Source: Acidovorax sp. DW039 (GTDB taxonomy: Bacteria; Pseudomonadota; Gammaproteobacteria; Burkholderiales; Burkholderiaceae_C). Taken from it: a stretch of 64,000 nt of DNA. The stretch covers positions 124,001 to 188,000 of the forward strand of contig NZ_AP029019.1 in the NCBI RefSeq assembly GCF_037101375.1, in the 5' to 3' direction. Below are positions 51,344-60,998 of the stretch, one piece after another. A model generated the notes under the pieces. That model did not search any database. It was not told the origin of the DNA and saw only the letters and a list, made by a program, of their open reading frames with translations. How positions within the stretch are numbered: the stretch's first letter is position 1; every line of letters begins with the position of its first letter. The translations under genes and the position numbers were made by a program.

Positions 51344-51397
51344 ACCGGCGGCAGAGGGCCTGAGGTTCTGTGCCCAGGCTACTCCCTGGGCGGCCGC

Positions 51398-51832
51398 TCA
51401 TCGGGCTCCAGGGCGCGCCTTGCAGGCGGCCTTGATCAGGCGCTTGTAGGGCTGACCAGGCACATCCTTGAACAGGACCGGGGCCTGACCTTCCTCGTAG
51501 TTTTCTTTCGCAATCTCTGGCCCTTGCCATTGCGGCTCGGCATGGTACGAAAGCCAGAGATACCACGCCTTCTGTGCAGTGCAGTCCACACTGATCTTGG
51601 CCTCATAGGAGCGGTACTTTTGCCCCCGGAACGACGTGCGCTGGTGGCTGCGTGACACGCGCAAATCCAGCAGCACACGTTCACCCAGGGAGGTGGGTGC
51701 GGGGAGCACCTCGATCAGTTCGCCATTTTTCTCGGCGGGGTCTCCCAATACCGTAAACCATGGCTCTGCCGAAGCCGCCATGGGAGTGATCAACGCCAAC
51801 AGGACCGTGCCAGGGAGCAGAAAGCGAAACAC
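51398..51832 (-). CDS. Exported surface-adhesin-E-like protein
   Basis: A 144-residue protein. GTG 51832 is preferred because AAAGGA lies seven bases upstream and the product begins with a signal peptide (FRFLLPGTVLLALITPMAAS). The mature part EPWFTVLGDPAEKNGELIEV, RSYEAKISVDCTAQKAWYL and AACKA at the end have the Cys pair and layout of the surface-adhesin protein E family. The longer upstream reading has no signal. Confidence in the family is moderate. Confidence 0.6.
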   Translation of the reverse strand: MFRFLLPGTVLLALITPMAASAEPWFTVLGDPAEKNGELIEVLPAPTSLGERVLLDLRVSRSHQRTSFRGQKYRSYEAKISVDCTAQKAWYLWLSYHAEPQWQGPEIAKENYEEGQAPVLFKDVPGQPYKRLIKAACKARPGAR

Positions 51833-52142
51833 CACATTTCCTTTGCTGGAGGAGAGTTGCACGCCGCGTGTCTGTGGGAATGCGTGAGCGAGGTTGCGCA
51901 TCGTAACTGATAAGCATTCTTCAAGAGCGCAGGCACTCCAGGCATGTCTTTTGACGGTGGCGTTGCGCCATGCGCTGCGGCTTGCAGGTAGCGTGACGAC
52001 ACACTTCTTTACATCGTCTTCACAGATGGTTTGAATTTCAAAAGTTCCCGCTGATTGTTTCAGTTTTATGAACATTTCGTTCCGCGGGAGAGCGTTTATC
52101 TTGGTGATAACCCTAGGTACAGTTCATCCCATCGATGAGCGG

Positions 52143-52156
52143 CGCGTCAACTGACG
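52143..52156. promoter_or_regulatory. Short palindrome upstream of DUF4148 gene
   Basis: GCGTCA-AC-TGACGC, perfect 6-2-6, about 75 bases before the DUF4148 start. It could be an operator or a leader stem; no further support. Confidence 0.35.
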
Positions 52157-52229
52157 CTCACCGACGCAGGCTCCGCTCCCTCTGACAAAGCCCAGCCCGC
52201 ATCTGACTGTTGATCTGAAAGGTATGACC

Positions 52230-52547
52230 ATGAAGAAGAACTATCGCACTCTCGCCGCCCTGTCCGTTCTGGCCCTCAGTTCTCTGGCTGCCCAGGCGCA
52301 ATCCCAAGGCGCTTTCGGTGAAGCATCCAACTACCCTGCCACGCAGTCGGCCCCCAGCACACTGACCCGCGCTGCTGTGCAAGCCGAACTGGCTGCAGCC
52401 CGTGCCAACGGCACCATGCCCCAGGACAGCGAAGCCTTTGATGGCGCGTTCACCAACCAGGTTCACGGTACCCGCACCCGCGCTGAAGTTCGTAACGAAG
52501 CCATCGCCGCCAGCCGTTCCTACCATACGGACCGTGGTGAGTTCTGA
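52230..52547 (+). CDS. DUF4148 domain exported protein
   Basis: A 105-residue protein with a signal peptide (MKKNYRTLAALSVLALSSLA, cleavage after AQAQ near 24). The mature part STLTRAAVQAELAAARANGT and RTRAEVRNEAIAASR is the DUF4148 pattern, common in Burkholderiales as small periplasmic proteins. The Met at 52230 sits seven bases after GAAAGG; the ATG at 52224 is too close to it. A strong terminator follows. Confidence 0.9.
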   Translation: MKKNYRTLAALSVLALSSLAAQAQSQGAFGEASNYPATQSAPSTLTRAAVQAELAAARANGTMPQDSEAFDGAFTNQVHGTRTRAEVRNEAIAASRSYHTDRGEF

Positions 52548-52587
52548 TCACTGAATCACAGCGCTGCGCTCCGGCGCCGCGACTGAC

Positions 52588-52622
52588 AAAAAGCCCGCAG
52601 GCTCTGCCCGCGGGCTTTTTTT
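52588..52622 (+). terminator. Rho-independent terminator after DUF4148 gene
   Basis: GCCCGC (52593-52598) pairs with GCGGGC (52610-52615), flanked by A and seven T (AAAAAGCCCGC... GCGGGCTTTTTTT). It starts 40 bases after the stop. Confidence 0.88.
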
Positions 52623-52699
52623 GTTGGTAAGCCAATACGCGATACGCTGATGCACCACAACATGTGCAAAGAACGTCAACAGGCTCCAGGAGACATTCA

Positions 52700-54085
52700 G
52701 TGAATCAGCAGGCGGAACATTCAGGCCACCCTACCGCTTCTCCCGACCCAGCGTTTGCGAGCGCGAGCCATTCCGCTGCACTTGCGAAAGCACTACAAGC
52801 CCAACTCGCAGGAAAGCTTGAGGATGCGGAAGTGGCCTACCGCGAGATTTTGGCGTGCACGCCGGGCCATCCGACTGCCATGCATTTTCTGGGTGTCACG
52901 CTGCATCAATGGGGGCGGAGCGAAGAGGGGCTTGCTCTGGTTCAGGCCTCGCTGGCTCATTCCCCGGGGCATGGCGACTGGCATAACACCCTGGGCAATA
53001 TGCTGGTCCAGTTGGGGCGGCACGAAGAAGCGGTGCCAGCCTTCCTGGGGGCTCTGGAAGCCGAACCGCACCATGCTGTCGCGTGGAACAACCTGGGAGC
53101 CGTCTTATTGCGCCAAGGGCACTTGAACGAGGCCAAGTCTGCATTGGCAAATGCGATGGCACTGAACCCTCAATTCAAGGATGCATTGCTGAACCTGGGC
53201 GACGCCCACACGCAAGCGGGTGAGCAACATGAGGCCGCACTGTGCTACTGCGCTGAATACGTGCTGAGGCCCCCACAGGACACCCAACCGCACATGCTGG
53301 GCATTGCTTTCAGCCAACTGGGTCGCACGCAAGATGCGGTCCGCGTGTATGAGCAATGGCTGCTGGCTGAACCGACCAACCCCGTAGCCCGTCACCTGCT
53401 GGAGGCATGCAAGGGGGCACTGTCTGAAGACCGGGCGTCACCGGACTATGTGCAGGCCTACTTCGATCAGTTTGCTGACACTTTTGAGTCCAAGCTGCTG
53501 GGCAACCTCGGCTACCGTGTACCCGCGTGCTTGTCGGCATTGCTGCAAACCATGGGTCTGCAACCTCGCCACACACTGCGGGTGCTGGACGCAGGGTGTG
53601 GCACCGGCCTGTGTGGAGAGGTGCTGAAGCCCTATGCGAGCACCCTGACCGGAGTGGATCTGTCCGCCAAGTGCCTTGAAAAAGCCCATGCCAAACATGT
53701 CTACGATAGCCTACAGCACAAGGACATCGTGGAATACCTCTCTGCCTGCCAGCCCGCTGCGCTGGATCTGGTGGTTGCCGCAGATACGCTGATCTATTTT
53801 GGCGATCTGCACCCCATCCTTGCGGGCGCTGCGCATGCGCTGATGCCCGGAGGATGGCTGGTAGCCTCGCTGGAAGAGTGGAGGGTGGAGCCTTCAGCCT
53901 TAGAGGAGGGCCGCATCGGCTACTACCTCCACGCCGCCGGAAGGTATAGCCATAACAGGAGTTATGTGCTGGAGTTGCTGCAAGCGTGCGGCTTCATGGT
54001 TCGCCATGTGGAGGCATTGGACATCCGCAGTGAGCTGGCGCGCCCCGTGCCCGGAATGCTGATTGCCGCGCAAAGGACATGCTAA
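52700..54085 (+). CDS. TPR-repeat SAM-dependent methyltransferase
   Basis: A 461-residue protein. GTG 52700 is chosen because AGGAGA lies six bases upstream. Residues ~25-220 are about five tetratricopeptide repeats (for example GKLEDAEVAYREILACTPGH and GRHEEAVPAFLGALEAEPHH). The methyltransferase is at ~260-440: RVLDAGCGTGLCGEVLKPYA (motif I), LTGVDLSAKCLEKAHAK, DLVVAADTLIYFGDLHPIL and LMPGGWLVASLEEW. This TPR-MT fusion resembles predicted methyltransferases acting on proteins or surface polymers; the substrate is unknown. It stands alone with the thioesterase convergent. Confidence 0.9.
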   Translation: MNQQAEHSGHPTASPDPAFASASHSAALAKALQAQLAGKLEDAEVAYREILACTPGHPTAMHFLGVTLHQWGRSEEGLALVQASLAHSPGHGDWHNTLGNMLVQLGRHEEAVPAFLGALEAEPHHAVAWNNLGAVLLRQGHLNEAKSALANAMALNPQFKDALLNLGDAHTQAGEQHEAALCYCAEYVLRPPQDTQPHMLGIAFSQLGRTQDAVRVYEQWLLAEPTNPVARHLLEACKGALSEDRASPDYVQAYFDQFADTFESKLLGNLGYRVPACLSALLQTMGLQPRHTLRVLDAGCGTGLCGEVLKPYASTLTGVDLSAKCLEKAHAKHVYDSLQHKDIVEYLSACQPAALDLVVAADTLIYFGDLHPILAGAAHALMPGGWLVASLEEWRVEPSALEEGRIGYYLHAAGRYSHNRSYVLELLQACGFMVRHVEALDIRSELARPVPGMLIAAQRTC

Positions 54086-54102
54086 AGAGCGCAAGCGTTA
54101 AC

Positions 54103-54528
54103 TCAGTCCTTCGGAGCGAGGATGGCCATGGTGATGCGTGACACACAGGTCAGCTCACCCGCCTCGTTGACCATGTCGATCTGCCACACCTGCGTGGTGC
54201 GTCCGATGTGGACAGGCCTGGCGGTACCGGTGACCCAGCCGCTGGTCGCTGAGCGAAGGTGATTGGCATTGATGTCCAGACCCACCGCACGGTGCCCCTC
54301 CGGGCAGGCGTAATAGGCCCCGAGGGAACCCAGCGTCTCTGCGAGCACCACGCTCACGCCACCATGCAACAAACCGAAGGGCTGCCGTGTGCGTTCGTCG
54401 ACCGGTACGCGGCCCCGCACAAAATCGTCGCCTATTTCTGTCAATTCAATGCCGAGGTGGGTACTCGCAGACTGCACGCTGGCAGCGTTGAGTGCTTCGA
54501 CGGAGACGGGTTTTTTCCAGATGGACAT
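54103..54528 (-). CDS. Hotdog-fold thioesterase, PaaI/MenI family
   Basis: A 141-residue protein with FGLLHGGVSVVLAETLGSLG (about 51-70): the HGG turn and the catalytic Glu in the following helix of PaaI/EntH/MenI-type thioesterases. GIELTEIGDDFVRGRVPVDE precedes it. Substrates are acyl- or aryl-CoA or carrier-protein thioesters. It is convergent with the TPR-methyltransferase and divergent from the LIV-type binding protein gene. Confidence 0.92.
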   Translation of the reverse strand: MSIWKKPVSVEALNAASVQSASTHLGIELTEIGDDFVRGRVPVDERTRQPFGLLHGGVSVVLAETLGSLGAYYACPEGHRAVGLDINANHLRSATSGWVTGTARPVHIGRTTQVWQIDMVNEAGELTCVSRITMAILAPKD

Positions 54529-54763
54529 GGCGGAACGTTTTCAAGAATGCGATGAAAAAAGTAGCCCTAAGGTGCATGCGTACGGGGTGAACCGGTACCC
54601 ATTCCTTGCGGTCTGCGTTGAGCTGCGTATAGGGTAAACCTGATGCAGCCGTTTGGTTTGGTGTCAGGCTTCGGGAGTATTCTGAGCAGTTCACATTGTT
54701 CAGGCTATGGAGGCTTGGACCTGCGCACCAGGCCACAAGCCCATTTTCGGGAGTTTGTTTTTC

Positions 54764-55918
54764 ATGCAGCGTCGCCAGTTTGTCAGTCTTGCGCCCCGTG
54801 CCGCAGCCTTGGTCGCGGCGCCTGCCTGGGTCGGTCATGCCAACGCTCAGGAGGGTGGGCTTTCGGGCAAGACCATCACTATCGGATGTTCAGCCGCCCT
54901 GACGGGACCCCTTGCTGCTCTGGGTAAGGATGTGAAGGCCGGAGTGGACGCGGCCTTTGCCCAGATCAATGCGCGTGGCGGTGTTCATGGCCGTAGCCTG
55001 CAATTCAGCGTGCTGGATGATGGCTACGTGGTGCAGCGCAGCGCTACCAATGTGCAGCAGATGATCGGGCAGGGGCAAGCGTTTGCCTTTTTGTCTTGTG
55101 TTGGTACGCCCAACAACGCGGCTTTCCTGCCCATGATTGAGGACGCTGGCATTCCTTATGTCGCCCCGCTGACCGGTGCTTCTTCATTACGCAAGGTCAG
55201 TCGCAACGTGTTTCACGTTCGCGCGAGTTACAGCGACGAGATGCGCCGCCTGATTCAGCGTGTGACCGGAATGGGCATCAAAGACATCGGGTTCGTGTAC
55301 CTGGACAACGGCTTTGGCCGTGAAATGCTGGACGACGCCACCCGCTTCATGGGCGAGGCGGGGCTGAAGCTGCTGGCTCCTGCTGCTTTGGCTGTGGATG
55401 GCAAGAACCTGAAAGAGGTGGTGGCCCAGGCTTCGCAAGCCAAGCCTGCGGCCTTGATTCTGGCCACGGCGGGCACCGTCTCGGTGGATCTGGTGCGGTC
55501 CATCAAGACCACATTGCCGGGTGTGCTCATGGTGGGAATGAGCGTGACGCTTCCCACAGACAGCTTCAAGCAGCTGGGGGCGTCAGGCACCGGTATTGCG
55601 TTGACCATGGTGATGCCTGACCCCAACCGGGCCAAGATGGCTTTGGTGCGTGAGTACCAGACCGCCATGCGCGCCAAGGACGTGCAGGAATTCAACCAGG
55701 GAACGCTGGAGGCCTATGTGAATGCCCGTGTTCTGGCAGAAGGTTTGGAGCGCGCAGGGCCAGACCTCACGCGCACCAAGCTGCGCAGTGCACTGGCCAG
55801 TATCCGCAACTGGGATTTGGGTGGCTTCACCATTGATTACCCGGCCCAGGCCCCGTTTGCAGGTTCCCGTTTTGTAGAGCTGGGGGTTCTCAATGCCTCG
55901 GGCCGCTTGATGGGCTGA
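54764..55918 (+). CDS. LIV-type (family 5) periplasmic binding protein, paralog A
   Basis: A 384-residue protein with a Tat-like signal (MQRRQFVSLAPRAAALVAAP, then HANAQ) and the type 1 periplasmic-binding fold: TITIGCSAALTGPLAALGKD, HGRSLQFSVLDDGYVVQRSA, FAFLSCVGTPNNAAFLPMIE and VFHVRASYSDEMRRLIQRVT. It is a close paralog of the 57825-58979 protein on the other side of the chemoreceptor. No permease or ATPase gene accompanies it. It probably binds an amino-acid-like or aromatic compound, for transport by distant genes or for chemotaxis. Confidence 0.9.
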   Translation: MQRRQFVSLAPRAAALVAAPAWVGHANAQEGGLSGKTITIGCSAALTGPLAALGKDVKAGVDAAFAQINARGGVHGRSLQFSVLDDGYVVQRSATNVQQMIGQGQAFAFLSCVGTPNNAAFLPMIEDAGIPYVAPLTGASSLRKVSRNVFHVRASYSDEMRRLIQRVTGMGIKDIGFVYLDNGFGREMLDDATRFMGEAGLKLLAPAALAVDGKNLKEVVAQASQAKPAALILATAGTVSVDLVRSIKTTLPGVLMVGMSVTLPTDSFKQLGASGTGIALTMVMPDPNRAKMALVREYQTAMRAKDVQEFNQGTLEAYVNARVLAEGLERAGPDLTRTKLRSALASIRNWDLGGFTIDYPAQAPFAGSRFVELGVLNASGRLMG

Positions 55919-55985
55919 GGCCTAGGGGAGTGGCTCAGACCACGCCGCTCCCCCGGATGGAATATCTATGTACCAGATACTGGCA

Positions 55986-57590
55986 TCAACGCAGGGCAGG
56001 GTAACTTGAGGCCGCTAGCTGGTGGTCTGTAGCGCCCGATTGACCCAGTCGGAATACGGCAACCGCCTGCACAAGCTGGGCTGACTGGGCTTGCAGCGAG
56101 CCCGTCGCTGCAGCGGCCTCTTCCACCAGCGCGGCGTTTTGCTGCGTTACCGTGTCCATCTGGCCGATGGCCTGATTCACCTGCTCCAGTCCGGTGGTCT
56201 GCTCCTGGTTGGCTGCGCTGATTTCGGACACCAGTTGTGTCACCTTGCGCACGCCGCTCACCACTTGTTCGATCACCGCTCCAGCTTCTTCCACCAGCTT
56301 GTTGCCTGCGTCTACCTGCTGTACGGAAGCGTCGATCAGCGCCTTGATCTCTTTGGCTGCAGAGGCACTGCGCTGCGCCAGCGTACGCACCTCCCCCGCC
56401 ACGACGGCGAAGCCGCGCCCCTGCTCGCCTGCACGGGCGGCCTCCACGGCTGCGTTCAAGGCCAGGATATTGGTCTGGAAGGCAATGCCGTCAATCACTG
56501 CAATGATGTCCACAATCTTGCGGGAGGCATTGTGTATGTCGCCCATGGTGTTGACGACGTTTCCGACCACCTGGCCGCCTCGCTCGGCCAGATGGCTGGT
56601 TTGCTGGGCCAGCTGGTTGGCCTGCTTGGCGTTGTCTGCGTTCTGGCGCACCGTGGCTGTCATCTCTTCCATGGAGGCGGCCGTTTGCTGCAGGGCACTG
56701 GCCTGTTCCTCGGTGCGGCTTGAGAGATCAAGGTTGCCGGATGCGATTTCGCTGGACGCCATGGCAATACTCTCAGCCCCTTGGCGTACCTGCGACACCG
56801 TGCTGCGCAGTTGCGCCTGCATGGCGTGCAGTGCGCGCAATAGTTGTGCTGCTTCGTCACGGGCGTCCTGCAGGGCTCCTTCCTTGTCGCCCAGATCGCC
56901 TGCCGCCACTCGCTCTGCCAGCTGTACCGCTGTGTGCAGCGGGCCCGTGATGCTGCGCGTGATGAACAGTGCCAGCCCACTGGCTGCGAGCAACGCAACG
57001 ACGCCCAATCCCAGCATCAGCGAACGGCCTTTGGCGTTGGCGTCATGGATCTCTGTAGCGGTCTCGTTGATTTCCTGGCGCTGCAGATCCAGCAGGGCTT
57101 GCAGGTCCGCCAGATAGGCCGCACCCGCGGGGCGGAAATCGGATTCAAACAGCCGTGCGGCTTCTTCGGCCTGTCCGTCTGCTTTGGCCTTGTTCACTGC
57201 GTCCCGTGCGCGAATATAGGCTTGGCGTGTCTGAGACAGTTTGGCAAAAGCGGCTTTCTCCTGTGGAGTTTCCAGCAGCGCCTCAATCTGCTTTTGCTGC
57301 TCCGACGAGTTTTTGGATGCTTCAGCATTTTCCGTGGCGAAGAACGTGGCTAGGGACGGGTCGGCGCTCTTTACCACCGCGGTGGTACGACGCACGCTGG
57401 TGTGGATGGTGCGGTACCAGTCGGAGGCGAGCCGTTCCTTGGCCAGTGCCTTGGCCATCATTTCATCGGTAGCCCCAGAAATGTGCTGCAGCTGCCATAT
57501 GCCAACCATCAAAATGGCCGCGGTGAAGGCAATCACGATACCGAACGCGAGCGCAAGGCGTGGGCCAATAGAGAGTTTCTGCAAAGTCAT
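55986..57590 (-). CDS. Methyl-accepting chemotaxis protein
   Basis: A 534-residue chemoreceptor. One membrane helix at 9-30, a periplasmic four-helix-bundle sensor (about 35-190, 4HB_MCP type), a second helix ([20 protein letters not shown]), a HAMP domain ([20 protein letters not shown]), and the MCP signalling domain with the conserved tip [20 protein letters not shown]. It is flanked by two paralogous LIV-type binding proteins, which suggests sensing via ligand-loaded binding proteins. ATG 57590 begins MTLQKLSIG; an upstream reading adds 11 unlikely residues. Confidence 0.94.
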   Translation of the reverse strand: MTLQKLSIGPRLALAFGIVIAFTAAILMVGIWQLQHISGATDEMMAKALAKERLASDWYRTIHTSVRRTTAVVKSADPSLATFFATENAEASKNSSEQQKQIEALLETPQEKAAFAKLSQTRQAYIRARDAVNKAKADGQAEEAARLFESDFRPAGAAYLADLQALLDLQRQEINETATEIHDANAKGRSLMLGLGVVALLAASGLALFITRSITGPLHTAVQLAERVAAGDLGDKEGALQDARDEAAQLLRALHAMQAQLRSTVSQVRQGAESIAMASSEIASGNLDLSSRTEEQASALQQTAASMEEMTATVRQNADNAKQANQLAQQTSHLAERGGQVVGNVVNTMGDIHNASRKIVDIIAVIDGIAFQTNILALNAAVEAARAGEQGRGFAVVAGEVRTLAQRSASAAKEIKALIDASVQQVDAGNKLVEEAGAVIEQVVSGVRKVTQLVSEISAANQEQTTGLEQVNQAIGQMDTVTQQNAALVEEAAAATGSLQAQSAQLVQAVAVFRLGQSGATDHQLAASSYPALR

Positions 57591-57752
57591 GGAATGCTCC
57601 GGAAGGGATACACATATTCGCACTTTTCACACTTTTTGAGGTGACTGCTCACACTGCGTGAAGGTGTTTGCTCATCAGTGCCTTGGACAAGGCGCTTGCA
57701 GATGTGTAAAAAATGCGACGCTCGCTGGGTGCTGTGAGTACCCCTCAAAAAG

Positions 57753-57784
57753 CAAAAGGAGAGGCACGACAGCCTCTCCTTTTG
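57753..57784 (-). terminator. Terminator after binding protein B gene
   Basis: AAAAGGAGAGGC and GCCTCTCCTTTT form a 12-bp stem with loop ACGACA; on the minus strand it is followed by GCTTTTTG. It lies between the binding protein B stop and the MCP start, so the two are separate units unless readthrough occurs. Confidence 0.85.
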
Positions 57785-57824
57785 TGCATCTTCCTGCCAG
57801 GATGTAGGGCAGGGTGTGGCAGGC

Positions 57825-58979
57825 TTAGCCCACCACGCGTCCATTGGCCCCCAGGATGCCCAGTTCCACAAATTTGGATGCCACGTAAGGCGCTCCGGAG
57901 CTGAAGTCCACCAGCAGCCCACCCATATCGTGACCGCGCAGGCTTGCCAAGGCCGAGCGCAACTTACCGCGTGTAAGTTCGCGGCCGGCGCGTTCCAGTC
58001 CTTCCACCAGAACGCGGGCATTCACATAGCCTTCAAAACTGCGAGCCGAGAACTCCTGGAATCCTGCAGCACGCATGGCTTTCTGGTATTCACGGACAAG
58101 GGCGACGCTGGTGCGGCCAGCATCTGGCATCACCATGGTCAGTGCCAAGCCTGCGGTCTTGCTGCCGAGCTGCCGCAGGTTGTCACCACTCAGTGCCACG
58201 CTGGTCGCCGCCAGAGGCGTGCTGGGAGATACCTTTTTGAATTCGTTGACCAGCACGGCGGTGACGTCACCCGCCGTGCCCAGCAGCACGGCCATAGGCT
58301 TTGCTGCCACCGCCTGTGCCACCACGCCTTCCACTCCCTTGCCCTCTGCATCGAGCTTGAAAGCCTTGGGGGCTGCGGCCTGGCCTGTCGCTTTCAGGGC
58401 GGCAGTCACATCGGCCAGGAATTCGCGACCAAAAGCGTTGTCCTGGTAGACGATGGCCAGATCGGTAATGCCCATGGAGAAGAGCTTTTGCGTCAGGCGT
58501 TGGGCTTCTTCTGAGTAGCTGGCGCGGACGTGGAACACCGTGCGATGGTCTGCCTTGCGCAGCGAAGTGGCCCCGCTTTGGGGGGCCACGTAAGGAATCT
58601 GAGCCTCATCCACCAGAGGCAAGATGCGCTGGTTGTTGGCCGTGCCCATGCACGAGATCAGCGCTACCGTGTTTGCGTCTGCGATCAGCTTGCGCACGTT
58701 GTCTTCCGAGCGCTTGGCGTCATAGCCATCGTCCAGCGCCAGCAACTTGATTTCCCGGCCGTTCACACCCTTGGCATTCGCTTGGGCAAGGCCTGCGTCC
58801 AGGCCTTGTTTGAGCTCACGTGCCAAGCTGGCCAGCGGGCCGGTGAGGCCCAGTGAGCAGCCGATGGAAACTGTCTTGCTGTCCATGGGGTCCTGAACGC
58901 CCACAGCGCGCGAAGCGCCAGAAAACAGAAGGCCAGTGCTGGCAGCCAGCAGGGAATGGGTGAATTGGCGACGTTGCAT
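57825..58979 (-). CDS. LIV-type (family 5) periplasmic binding protein, paralog B
   Basis: A 384-residue protein from ATG 58979 (MQRRQFTHSLLAASTGLLFS), same Tat-like start and same length as paralog A. Matching motifs: VSIGCSLGLTGPLASLAREL, VNGREIKLLALDDGYDAKRS, ALISCMGTANNQRILPLVDE and VFHVRASYSEEAQRLTQKLF. It is on the minus strand upstream of the MCP gene. Differences in the binding cleft suggest a related but distinct ligand. No transporter genes nearby. Confidence 0.9.
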   Translation of the reverse strand: MQRRQFTHSLLAASTGLLFSGASRAVGVQDPMDSKTVSIGCSLGLTGPLASLARELKQGLDAGLAQANAKGVNGREIKLLALDDGYDAKRSEDNVRKLIADANTVALISCMGTANNQRILPLVDEAQIPYVAPQSGATSLRKADHRTVFHVRASYSEEAQRLTQKLFSMGITDLAIVYQDNAFGREFLADVTAALKATGQAAAPKAFKLDAEGKGVEGVVAQAVAAKPMAVLLGTAGDVTAVLVNEFKKVSPSTPLAATSVALSGDNLRQLGSKTAGLALTMVMPDAGRTSVALVREYQKAMRAAGFQEFSARSFEGYVNARVLVEGLERAGRELTRGKLRSALASLRGHDMGGLLVDFSSGAPYVASKFVELGILGANGRVVG

Positions 58980-59169
58980 GAGTGATCGATCCGCAAGCAG
59001 AGCAGCCGGCCTCGCGAGAGGTCGGCGCAGGTCCATAAAAACAGGGGGAGGGGCCTGAGCGGCCAGGAAGCCCTAGTCTGCGCGTCGAAAACGGAAGACC
59101 TAGGGAAAACCCTTATTTTACGGAGCGTTGCAGATTCCTGCAAGCAGCCTGCTTGCAGGCGCTTGGTAA

Positions 59170-60684
59170 TCAGCGCATCGAGCCTGTCTCCACATACCGC
59201 TGATGCCACGACAGAGCTTCACCCAGCAAGTGCGGCGTGTGTTGACCCACAGCGCCTTTGCGAGCGCGCGCCAGGTAGTCACGCAGAGCAGGCCGGAAGT
59301 CCGGGTGCGCGCACTTTTCAATGATGATTTCTGCGCGCTGGGTCGGTGAGTGGCCCCGCAGGTCAGCCAACCCCTGCTCGGTCACAAGAATCTGCACGTC
59401 GTGCTCGGTGTGGTCCACATGGGACGCCATGGGCACGATGCAGGAAATGGCCCCATCTTTGGCCAGGGACGGTGTCATGAAGATCGACAGGTAGGCATTG
59501 CGTGCAAAGTCGCCGGACCCGCCGATACCGTTCATGATGGCCGAGCCCATGATGTGGGTGGAGTTCACGTTGCCGTAAATATCCGCTTCGATCATGCCGT
59601 TCATCGCAATCAGACCCATGCGGCGGATCAGTTCAGGGTGATTGCTGATTTCCTGCGGGCGCAGCACGATGCGCTGTCGGTAGAAATCAATGCGGTCATT
59701 GAAATCCTGCATGGCCGCAGGGCTGAGCGAGAGCGCGGTGGCCGAAGCGCTGGAAAGTTTGCCGGAGCGCAACATGTCCAGCATGCCGTCCTGCAGCACC
59801 TCGGTATAGGCAGTCAGGTTTTCAAAGGGCCCTGCGTTCAGCCCTGCCAAGACAGCATTGGCGATGTTGCCCACCCCTGATTGCAGGGGGAGCAGATGCG
59901 CAGGCAGGCGGCCCAGCTTTACCTCGTGCTGCAGAAAATCAATGATGTGCCCCGCGATGCGGTTGGAGTTGTCATCTGGCGCGGCATAGACGGAATTGCG
60001 GTCTGGCTGGTTGGTCTGGACGACGGCAATGACTTTGGACGGATCGCAGCGCAGATAGGGCTCGCCAATGCGCTGGTCGGGCTGGGTCATCAGGATGGGC
60101 TTGCGGTTGGGCGGGATGTCCGTGCCGTAGTAGATGTCGTGCATCCCCTCCAGACCCGGGTTGTGCCAAGTGTTCACCTCCAGAATGATCTTGTCGGCCT
60201 GGTCCAGCCAGGTCTTGTTGTTGCCCACGGACGAGGAAGGAATCAGGCGCCCGTCGGGGAGCACACCGGCGACTTCCACCACGGCCACATCCAGCTTGCC
60301 CAGAAACCCGAACCAGACGAACTGGGCCACGTGCGACAGGTGAATGTCCACGTACTGCATGTGCCCTGCATTGATCTGCTTGCGGCAAGTGGGATCGGAC
60401 TGGTAGGGAAGGCGCATCTCGATACCGTCTACCTGGGCCAGCGCGCCGTCCAGCTCGGGAGCGGTGGATGCGCCGGTCCACAGCCCGATCTTGAACGGCT
60501 TTCCCTGTGCGTTCTGCTCCTGAATCCGCCGTGCCAGCGCGCCCGGCACCGCCTTCGGGTAACCGGCCCCCGTGAATCCGCTCATGCCCACGTGGGCTCC
60601 GGCAGGAATCAGGGCGGCGGCCTCTTCGGCCGAAACGATGCGCGAGAGAAAGTCAGGGTACTGAACCCGATCAGCGAGTGACAT
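59170..60684 (-). CDS. Acetyl-CoA hydrolase/transferase family protein (succinyl-CoA:acetate CoA-transferase type)
   Basis: A 504-residue enzyme of the AarC/Cat1 family. HVGMSGFTGAGYPKAVPGAL (about 31-50) and GLWTGASTAPELDGAL are in the first domain; the second has QSGVGNIANAVLAGL and LTAYTEVLQDGMLDML, whose Glu after LTAYT is the catalytic nucleophile position. NGIGGSGDFARNAYLSIFMT near residue 390 is also conserved. It moves CoA between succinyl-CoA or propionyl-CoA and acetate. It is divergent from the large regulator gene across 314 bases with two palindromes. Confidence 0.92.
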   Translation of the reverse strand: MSLADRVQYPDFLSRIVSAEEAAALIPAGAHVGMSGFTGAGYPKAVPGALARRIQEQNAQGKPFKIGLWTGASTAPELDGALAQVDGIEMRLPYQSDPTCRKQINAGHMQYVDIHLSHVAQFVWFGFLGKLDVAVVEVAGVLPDGRLIPSSSVGNNKTWLDQADKIILEVNTWHNPGLEGMHDIYYGTDIPPNRKPILMTQPDQRIGEPYLRCDPSKVIAVVQTNQPDRNSVYAAPDDNSNRIAGHIIDFLQHEVKLGRLPAHLLPLQSGVGNIANAVLAGLNAGPFENLTAYTEVLQDGMLDMLRSGKLSSASATALSLSPAAMQDFNDRIDFYRQRIVLRPQEISNHPELIRRMGLIAMNGMIEADIYGNVNSTHIMGSAIMNGIGGSGDFARNAYLSIFMTPSLAKDGAISCIVPMASHVDHTEHDVQILVTEQGLADLRGHSPTQRAEIIIEKCAHPDFRPALRDYLARARKGAVGQHTPHLLGEALSWHQRYVETGSMR

Positions 60685-60780
60685 GGGAGAAAGACGGAAG
60701 GTGAGGGGGAAGAGGAGAGGGCACAGAAAAGTGCACGCCTGTGCGAAAAAGCCATGCTAACAAAAAGCCTACAACGTGTG

Positions 60781-60825
60781 CGGGTTAACCCGAGTGCGGC
60801 CGTCAAGCCCTTGTCTGACAAGGGC
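60781..60825. promoter_or_regulatory. Two palindromes in the divergent CoA-transferase/regulator region
   Basis: CGGGTTAACCCG (60781-60792) is a perfect 12-bp palindrome. GCCCTTGT-CTG-ACAAGGGC is a perfect 8-3-8 repeat a few bases further on (60807-60825). Both lie in the 314-bp region between the CoA-transferase start (60684) and the regulator start (60999). Function as operator is inferred; nothing else stands out in the region. Confidence 0.5.
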
Positions 60826-60998
60826 CCGCACGCGATCTTGAGCCCGATGGCCATTTTTTGTTTGGCGTTTTGTCAAAGGTCTGGAAATCTCAGAGTGTTA
60901 ATTCCACTCCTGAATTGAAACGAAAAGTATCCATGGGCGTGTCTGCTGGGCTTCCTCAGCAGTCAGTGTCACTACCTATCTTTCATAACGATCTCTCC

